DNA of 64,000 nt, taken from Dactylellina haptotyla. Lineage: Eukaryota > Ascomycota > Orbiliomycetes > Orbiliales > Orbiliaceae. Of the stretch, positions 57,369-64,000 are shown in pieces. The position numbers and the translations under genes are program-made. Under the pieces are notes generated by a model that saw only the letters and a list, made by a program, of their open reading frames with translations, made no database searches and had not been told where the DNA came from. The stretch lies in contig CM062383.1 of NCBI GenBank assembly GCA_031310005.1, positions 2,046,001 through 2,110,000 on the forward strand, written 5' to 3'. Numbering within the stretch: the first letter of the stretch is position 1; each line of letters begins with the position of its first letter.

Positions 57369-58261
57369 GCTTGCGGGTTTCTAAGTAACTTTCTTTTATT
57401 CTTTCACGTTTTCGTTCATTCTTTATAGTATCGAAGGTCCGTGTTTTGAGAGGTCATTACGGATACAGCACAAGGAAAGGGAACCTGGAAAATTTGCACA
57501 TTATCAAAGGCGTTATCGGAGTTCATACCTCCCAGAGAGGCTGGAGAGCTGCATTATTCTAATTCTCTTAATTTTCTGTTTTCCTTTCCCTATTCGTGAT
57601 ACCCTGGGATGACACAATTCTTTTTTTATTTTTATTTCTACTCTTTATTGTCTGCTTCGATACTCAGCTCGGTTATGATTGTGACGAAGGGTTACTGGCG
57701 TTCATGCTTTCTGTAAATATAGATATCAATACTACTTTTTTTCGGTTCTCGAACAATCCATAAATCTCCGCTTCCTCAGTGCTTCTAGAAGTAGCCCAGT
57801 TGAAAATATGAAGCAGATGCTATCACATGCGAACTACCCCCGGCGACGTCGTGGCCCGTCGGCGCTGTCGTTGGCGTGTGGCGGTGCAGCAACCAATCCG
57901 AGGCGATGGCCAGGGCCTGTCGCCTACGTCATAAGATATCGCCACCCCGCCAAACTTGCGAAAAAACCTGAGCAGCGAACGGGCGTCGCTGACGTGCATG
58001 CTTTCTGGCGCATGCCCCTGCGATTCGTAATGGGCCGGGTACGTCTATCAGGTGTGAATTTTTCTCGGTGCAAATGTTCATGTTCTGATCGGGGCAGGTT
58101 TTGGCGTGGGGTGGCGTGTCTTGTGTATATATTCCTCTGGCGAGCTACCCCTCCATACGACTTGCTAAGTTCACCATCCTCATAATACATCTCTCTGCAT
58201 CAAACTTTGCATCCGCATTACTTTTCCACTTCGCAGAATTAACATATTACAAATTTTCAAG
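57369..58261. other. Intergenic region, no gene seen
   Basis: Holds the vWA 3' flank and VIP1-type promoter. A frame at 57808-58185 is Arg/Pro-rich GC-skewed sequence with no domain. The leader before 58262 is A/T/C-rich. Confidence 0.45.
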
Positions 58262-59399
58262 ATGTCTACTGAAAACGCTACCGGTAAGACCGTCGGCCCC
58301 GTTTTACGCTTGGTGGGCTTATCTAATCTGTGTATCGGCGTGTCATAGTTCACGTTAAGAACATCTCCCACAAGACCACGGAGAAGGAGATCCAGGACTT
58401 CTTCAGCTTCTGGTATGCTCTCTCCATCTTTAATATAGTCCTACGCTAGTGTCGCAGAGCTGACAGCGTATTCTCCAGTGGTAAAATCAAAGACTTTTCG
58501 GTCACCCCCGCCAGCGGCGATCCAGATGCCACCCTCTCCGCCACCATAACCTTCGAGCAACCCTCTGCAGCCCGTACCGCCCTCCTCCTCGATAACACCC
58601 AGCTCTCTGGCTCCCCCATCAACGTCTCCGCGTCGGCTACCCTCGACGACCTGGAGCATGAAGCCCACGCTCACGGCGACTTGACCGGCGAGCCTCCTCA
58701 GGAGGACAAGCCTCGCACCGCCATCATCGCCGAATACCTCGCCCACGGCTACCACATGGGCGACAAGGTCCTCCAGCGGGCCATCGAGTTTGACAAGCAG
58801 AAGGGCATTTCCAACCGCTTCCAGAAGTTCTTGACCGAGCTGGACAACAAGCACAAGGTTACAGACAAGTCCCGCGCCATGGATTCCACGTACGGTGTCT
58901 CCGACAAAGCGACACAAGGGTACAGCACCGTTACCAGATATCTAGACCAGGCTTTGAGCACAGCGACGGGACAAAGAATCCATAAGTTCTACCAGGTCGG
59001 CGAGAAACAGGTTCTGGATATTCATAACGAGGCTATGAGATTGAAGAAGATCAAGTCCGATGAGGAGAGGAAGTGCACTTGCGACACCGCAGGACCAAAT
59101 GGAGAGTGCAATTGTGGTATGTTCTCATTTTGCAGAAACTGGTGAAGATCAGTGAATAAGTGGCTAACTCCTGGGATTCTATGTAGCTCCTGGCTCTTGC
59201 GCTTGCTCCGGATGTAAGAAGGTTACTGCTGAAAAGGCTGCCGCCTCCTCCTCCTCCTCCTCCGCTGCACCGCCAATGTATGAGGCTATGCCTTCCTCTT
59301 CCGCTCCCGCTCCCACTGGCGAGAAAGCTGTAAGTTGCTGCCAATATTTCTTATCTTCTCAATCAAGAACGCTAACATGAATCGCAGACCTACCAGTAA
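58262..59399 (+). CDS. VIP1-type RRM protein with cysteine-rich tail
   Basis: Five exons: 58262..58283, 58349..58412, 58479..59116, 59187..59329 and 59388..59399 (292 residues); exon 1 codes only seven residues plus one base and the last only TYQ. An RNA-recognition motif occupies residues about 9-80 (VHVKNISHKTTEKEIQDFFS, GKIKDFSV as RNP2/RNP1-like strands). Then a helical domain (AIIAEYLAHGYHMGDKVLQR, TRYLDQALSTATGQRIHKFY). The tail has a seven-cysteine cluster, KCTCDTAGPNGECNC joined to APGSCACSGCKK, like a small metallothionein-type site, then a Ser/Pro tail. This is the S. pombe Vip1-like layout, of unclear function. Canonical splice sites at all four introns. Confidence 0.88.
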
Positions 59400-59772
59400 A
59401 TATCTTTGTTTAGACGATGAGAGAATGTTTGCGTGTGGTAAGAAGACAGAGCAGTAGCATCGCAATTGTTATCTTTGATTCTCCATGATTGGTATGGGTG
59501 ATATTTTGTCGTTTAAACATGTTCTTAGTCGTTGGGAGTTTTCCGGCAGATTTCTATAGCTAGCATGAATGGAATGAAAAAAATATCCAAATTGATCACA
59601 AGAGATACCTAAAAAAAAAAAGGTCGAATTATATAAGCTATCTATGTTCTATAGCTCTATTCCGAATGCGTAAAAGCTGGGTATCCAATGAAATCGAAGA
59701 CAAAGACCGCCCCCAGTAAAAATGCGATGCACACACATGTGGAATCCATGTTGGCGAGGATGTGACAACTGG
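59400..59772. other. Short convergent gap, no gene seen
   Basis: Shared 3' flank of the VIP1-type gene (+) and ARA2 (-); A/T-rich with a poly-A run at 59611-59622. Confidence 0.5.
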
Positions 59773-60921
59773 TTAATCAGCCGCTTTCAGCTCGGGCCAT
59801 ATCTCAACATCGCTCAGTAATCTATCCGGCCCTGGTTGTTTCCTAATATACCCCTCACCGGGGCTCTCCCATACGTCGTCGTACCACTGCCCAAATACCC
59901 CTTTCAGTTCCTCCACCAATGTGTCGTTTTCCCTCCTCCTCCTCCTAGCATCTACATCCCCGTCCCTCGCCTTAATCACATCCCTCCACAAGTTCAAGAT
60001 ACTCTCCAGCTCCTCCAGATATGAGACCCCGATGACGCTGACCCCGATCCTTCCACCCTTTGCAACACTAGCTCCCACGCTGCTCCCAACGTCCGCCCAA
60101 TTCTCCAGCGCCCAGCGGTACGCCACCTCCTCCAGCTTCTTCCCCTTCTTGCCGGCATAAGCAGCTGCCCCGCTACACACCCATCGTAAATCGTCACTGC
60201 TGGGATGGAAATCGCCCATATCGCCAACGGGCACGCCCTGGCTGCGCAGTAATCCCATCCCGAGCAAGCTCGCATTCAGCACACAGTCGACCTTGGCGTC
60301 CTTCAACCGCTGCAGCGCCTGGGTGTGCAGCCGGGTGTTCTGGATGGTGTAATTGCTGTACGACATGACGGCGTCGAGTGCCTCGCCGGTCTCATCGTAG
60401 ACCTTCTTGGCTAGCTCGGCTAGCACGGCGACGGGGTAGCCGGATATGCCGACGTAGCGGATCTTGCCTTCGCTGCGCAGTTCCCGGAGCGTGGTGATGG
60501 CGACGAGGACTTCTTCTGGAGAGACGAATTCGACGTCATGGCAGTAGACGAGGTCGAGGTATGCGGTGTCCAGGCGATCGAGGCTGCGGGTTATGGATTG
60601 TCGGATCCATGAGGGGGAGTAGTCGAATTCTGCGGCGGCGATGCGTCCGATCTTCGTGGCGAGGAAGTAGGAAGGTCGCTGGATGTTGTGGGTGGCGGCG
60701 AGGTGTTTGAGGGTGCGGCCGAGGAGGATCTCGGCGGGGCCGTAGTAAGGCGAGGTGTCGAAGCCCGGGGTGAAGGGGCCGGATGAGGTGAGGAAGCGGT
60801 GGATGATCGGGTTGGTGGGGAGGGAGAAGGGGTTCTTGTTGTACTGGGAGTTGAAGGTCGCGGAGCCGAGGAGGAGTGGGGGGAGGGAGTGGGACAGTGG
60901 GGGGTGCGCCATTGTTACCAT
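59773..60921 (-). CDS. D-arabinose 1-dehydrogenase (aldo/keto reductase, ARA2-like)
   Basis: Single exon, 382 residues, minus strand; start at 60921, with a second in-frame ATG three codons later. The enzyme oxidises D-arabinose to D-arabinono-1,4-lactone with NAD, a step toward D-erythroascorbate, an antioxidant of fungi. It has the aldo/keto reductase fold: FDTSPYYGPAEILLG contains the catalytic Asp (D55) and Tyr (Y60), ATKIGR the Lys (K90) and VYCHDVEF the His (H128). YLDLVYCHDVEFVSPEEVL, LREL-SEGKIRYVGISGYP and SYSNYTIQNTRL are ARA2-type. The C-terminal part KGGRIGVSVIGVSYLEELE is the cofactor-binding region. Broad substrate use is possible, so the exact sugar is inferred from the family. 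Confidence 0.85.
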   Translation of the reverse strand: MVTMAHPPLSHSLPPLLLGSATFNSQYNKNPFSLPTNPIIHRFLTSSGPFTPGFDTSPYYGPAEILLGRTLKHLAATHNIQRPSYFLATKIGRIAAAEFDYSPSWIRQSITRSLDRLDTAYLDLVYCHDVEFVSPEEVLVAITTLRELRSEGKIRYVGISGYPVAVLAELAKKVYDETGEALDAVMSYSNYTIQNTRLHTQALQRLKDAKVDCVLNASLLGMGLLRSQGVPVGDMGDFHPSSDDLRWVCSGAAAYAGKKGKKLEEVAYRWALENWADVGSSVGASVAKGGRIGVSVIGVSYLEELESILNLWRDVIKARDGDVDARRRRRENDTLVEELKGVFGQWYDDVWESPGEGYIRKQPGPDRLLSDVEIWPELKAAD

Positions 60922-61752
60922 CTTGTATGTATATGCCGTCCAGATTATATATTACTTGATAGTGGAGAGGAGGAAGAGGAGGACGGGGTGGTTTAGGGGA
61001 CTTTATAGGCGGGGTGGCGCCATTGAGACATGATTCCTGCTGATTGCGACATCCGCGCCCGCAAATTTAAAAAAGGTGAAATTTTTAGGTTGTTTGGGAG
61101 CATCCTGCGACGAGCCGAAGAAGGTGCTTGGTAATTTTTGGGCGGGAGGCGGTCGATGACGGCTAGACCTCCTCCAAGCGAGGCTAGCAAGGTTAGCCAG
61201 GCTGCATCGGACGACTTTTTGCCGCCTCAACCCGGCCGCGCTCCTTTCTCCGTCGATGCTTGTCTGCTCTCCGGGGTCGACAGCGGTGGGATAATTATGT
61301 CCGTATGGCTTGCAGAATTGGCTACTATGTACAGGTGGGTGCAGTTGAGAGGTGATCGCGGGAGAAACCTGCTTATCTAGATACAAGAAGAGAAGGAGAA
61401 AGAAAAAAGAAGGAAGGAAAGAGAACTGGTATCTTGTAGCGGTTTCGTCAATTGATTATAAAAAAATATCTCCGTGAGGGTCCCTGGTTTGGGACCCGGT
61501 CTACTTACTCTCCTCTCCATTTTACGGGAGTTAGTTCTTTTTCTTCTTCCGTAAAAAATAAAACAAGAGGGAATTGCAAGCAATTCGCAGTATCAAATAT
61601 ATATTTTTGGTTTTAAAAGAAAAACGCCCGAGGAATATGCTGCTCAAATTGCTGGTAAAAATTGATGCATCATCGTCCCACCCATCCATTCCTGGTAGGG
61701 TAAAATCTACTCTCTCTCACACCGTGTCGTCCGTGGTGGCAAAAGAAGGGTG
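60922..61752. other. Intergenic region, ARA2 promoter and PAM16 3' flank
   Basis: 831 bp. Includes a perfect 7-bp stem hairpin (61478-61497). No gene seen. Confidence 0.45.
61478..61497. repeat. 7-bp inverted repeat with 6-nt loop
   Basis: gggtccc, loop tggttt, gggaccc: a perfect stem of seven GC-rich pairs. No T run follows directly. Role unknown. Confidence 0.8.
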
Positions 61753-62249
61753 CTACGACGGCTTATCTTTATACACCTTCGGTGCTTCCCGCGCGTTCTC
61801 TATTGTTTCTTTCACCGCCTCGTCTTTGCCTAGCTGCGCCTGCAGCCTCTCATGTGCCCGGTAAACTTTACTTTGTATGTAGAAACTGCCTCCCTTGGAG
61901 GGATCGTTCGCATCATATAGCCGTTTGTACTGTGCGGCTATATCGTCCATCGTTAAACCGGTCAGTTTGCCGGAGGAATCTGGCGTTTTGACGTTTAATA
62001 TCCGACAGGCTTCGTCGAGGGATAGCCCGGCGTATTTACGGTCCGAGAAAGCATTTGAGGTACCAGCAGCGCCTGCTGCGGCGGCGTACTTGGAGGAGGC
62101 GTTGGCTTGCTTGTAGGCTTCGACGAAGGCGCGGCCGACGACACGGGAGCCGGTGGAGACGATCTGGAAGATGATGCGGTGGGCCTGGGGTGATATGGTA
62201 AATGGCTGCAATAATAAGAGAGCTTTTACAGAATTATCAGACGTACCAT
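61753..62249 (-). CDS. PAM16: Import-motor subunit Pam16 (Tim16)
   Basis: Two exons on the minus strand: 62249..62247, which is just the ATG, and 62184..61753 (144 residues). The donor follows the start codon directly (gtacgt), the acceptor is ccccag, and the product MAHRIIFQIVSTGSRVVGRAF fits the family start exactly. Pam16 binds Pam18 on the matrix side of TIM23 and restrains its J-domain, regulating mtHsp70-driven import. Seen: an N-terminal hydrophobic helix, AYKQANASSKYAAAAG, LSLDEACRILNVK and YDANDPSKGGSFYIQSKVYRAHERL of the J-like domain, in which DKE-like residues replace HPD. Using the earlier tgcag acceptor would add seven residues (PFTISPQ) and lose the MAHR start. Confidence 0.9.
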
Positions 62250-63476
62250 GGTGTAGAACAGTGCCCGGCTGGGCGATTCGCGGGTTTGAAGGTGTAGCTA
62301 TGCCGGTATAAAAAAAAAAAGTTCACCGCTGGACCGTAGGTGTCTGATCCGTGCGTGGTAGGGGCTGCTGGCTGTTGTAGTCTATCGGATGTGCCTTGTC
62401 CGAGGAGAGTCCTAGCAGCAATACCACGGCGAAGAGGCTTCGTGAGCGAGGGCAGTGGGCGCCTGAGAACCTGAGGGAGAGGGGAGTCCTCGCTGGTTGT
62501 GAGAATTGATATCGGGATGGTCTGATCTGGATCTGAGACTGGGATGCGGTCGTCAAATTTTCGGCCCAATCAACTTTGGTGGCACCCGGGGAGAGGCTCC
62601 GGACGCACGCCGGGGAGGCCGGACTGTCTCGGGGAGGGCATCCCAGGGAAGCCCCGGACGGTGCAACACATCGACGTCAGGCCTCCATCCACCGCCATGC
62701 ACCAACCATCCCACTATTTTGATGATATTAAGCACGCTTCTACCGTCAATTAGGAGGACGTACACGAGAGGATAGCCACTGCTGGCTCTTCGTTCTGGCC
62801 AGGCGACGGCGCCCGCGTCTTTCTCGGAGGCTGCTTTCCAAGGCGGATAAATAATATTATCTAGTGGGAGGTCGCTTGGGGATTCCTGAAAGGCGGCCAT
62901 CGATCACATGCCACGGCGGACCTGTTATAACACCGGTGCGCAGAACTCTTATCAATCTCGTCAACTTTCTCAATCGTTCCCTCGCAAACTGCTACTAGCA
63001 CTCTCGATTCGCGTCTACGGCCGACTGTACGGTCTCTCAGCTGGCCATCCCGTTATTTCTTTCTTTCTTTCTTTCTTTCTTTCTTTCCGACGGACGCACC
63101 GCCGCTCCCCGTCACGACCGTCGCTTCCGTTCAGAAGCCAGCCGTCGTCGCAGACCCCAGACCAAGGCACACGCCTGTTTGTCGGTGAAAAGGTACCGGA
63201 TCCAGATTTGCATATGCCAAAACGACAGAGCAGAGCGATGAGCTTGGGCGCATGCTGTCGTCATGCCTGACCAGAGAGCCGTGACCTTGTCGTCGTTCGA
63301 GGAGTGGCTTCAGCCGCCGTGTGTCGGACTCGACCGCCGTTCGAGCTGCTGCACCCGAGCCGTCGACCCCAAGCGACCTTAAATCACCACCCTTTTCCCA
63401 ACTCTGCTAACCGTTGCGGTGCACACGATCTTGCAGGTTTGGCCTCCAACCTTTTCTCCGAATATATATCCGCATA
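62250..63476. promoter_or_regulatory. Divergent region with (TTTC)n repeat
   Basis: 1.2 kb between PAM16 (-) and a plus-strand gene that leaves the window. Contains a (CTTT)n run at about 63057-63087. The frames here lack recognisable character. Confidence 0.45.
63057..63087. repeat. (TTTC)n microsatellite
   Basis: Seven to eight TTTC units in the presumed promoter or leader of the right-edge gene. Confidence 0.9.
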
Positions 63477-64000
63477 ATGTATGGCAGCACTTGGTGAGTC
63501 TCCCCTCTAAACCTCCCTCTCCGCTTTCCTCGCTTTTGTCTCTCTGTCGAAAATGGTGGTCATGGTGCCTGGGATCCCAGCACCGGCGGCGGTTGTGTGC
63601 AAGCCCGCTCGCACCAAACATGTGGCGGTCACCCACTTCCACCACCACCGCATCGACCTCGACATCCAGTTCCCCCCCGCCGCGATCCCCAGATCTCTCG
63701 CCAGAGACTCCCCGCTGTTAGGATACAGGGCTAATCTCGTTCATCGACCTCCGCCGCCGCCGCCCGTCGACGATGCTATTCACACAGACACCCCTTGGCT
63801 ATCCTACATGAGTGCTCCAGACCAGAATTCCCGTCTCCCCTCCTCGTCCGGCGGAGCTAGCTCCAGCAATGGCTACCTCGCTGCCCCGGAAAATGCCACC
63901 AACGACCCCAACCCTCCCACCGTCGCTCCCTTCTCCAAATCGCCTTCTTCTTCCGAGCGAGCTTCCTACCATCAAGTCTTCCAGAAATCGCCCTTGTTAG
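63477..64000 (+). CDS. 5' part of an unknown gene leaving the window
   Basis: Proposed exons 63477..63493 and 63729..>64000: ATG TAT GGC AGC ACT TG, donor gtgagt, acceptor acag, continuing in an open frame to the window end (WANLVHRPPPPPPVDDAIHT, TPWLSYMSAPDQNSRLPSS). The frame remains open upstream of 63729 as far as an ATG at 63552, so an unspliced start is also possible. The visible protein is Pro/Ser-rich and disordered, typical of transcription or signalling proteins. No domain seen. Confidence 0.4.

Noticed and set aside
57808-58185. 125-codon Arg/Pro-rich frame
   Set aside because: Lies in the VIP1-type promoter and shows no protein-like pattern.

Overview
The window is nuclear DNA of a filamentous ascomycete fungus. 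Protein-coding genes carry short introns (about 45-220 bp, GTRNGT donors, CTAAC-like branch sites, YAG acceptors). Several products are typical of Pezizomycotina: a Pex22-like peroxin with the filamentous-fungal layout, SIP5, a VIP1-type RRM protein, a DUF2458-type protein and a large secreted DUF7029-like protein. I cannot name the genus. No rRNA, tRNA, CRISPR, virus-like element or intact transposon was recognised.

Layout. 1-8.9 kb is dense housekeeping sequence: the 3' end of an unknown gene, cytochrome c heme lyase (+), TAF4 (+), a Pex22-like peroxin (-) and an unknown poly-Asn protein (-). 9-19 kb is almost 10 kb without a supportable gene, unusually long for such a genome. It ends at a seven-exon LAMMER-family kinase (+). 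23-27 kb holds a DUF2458-type gene (-) divergent from a COX14-like inner-membrane protein (+), then ERG2 sterol C8-isomerase (+). About 4 kb without a recognised gene follows.

31-38.5 kb contains an F-box-like cysteine-rich protein and then an AT-richer accessory stretch. This stretch has three same-strand genes for small secreted proteins sharing a CC-x(9-12)-C-x(4)-C motif, a signal peptide and a Lys-Arg site. It is the best candidate here for an undescribed system (a lineage-specific secreted or effector-like family). 39-46 kb returns to ordinary genes: an unknown helical protein, an O6-alkylguanine-DNA alkyltransferase, an 89-residue conserved-looking small protein and SIP5. 49-53 kb is a second accessory patch with a 598-residue secreted protein (-) and a small secreted GANPGA-repeat protein (+). 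Between them lie a degenerate F-box-like fragment and a duplicated promoter-proximal segment. 53.5-64 kb carries a GNAT acetyltransferase, a vWA protein, a VIP1-type RRM protein, D-arabinose dehydrogenase (ARA2), the import-motor subunit PAM16, and the 5' end of a gene that leaves the window.

Functionally the core genes are unlinked housekeeping functions: mitochondrial biogenesis (heme lyase, COX14-like, PAM16), peroxisome import, transcription, sterol synthesis, signalling and DNA repair. No biosynthetic cluster is evident. The two secreted-protein patches are the variable part. Exon boundaries were inferred by eye from splice consensus plus protein continuity and have not been checked against transcripts.
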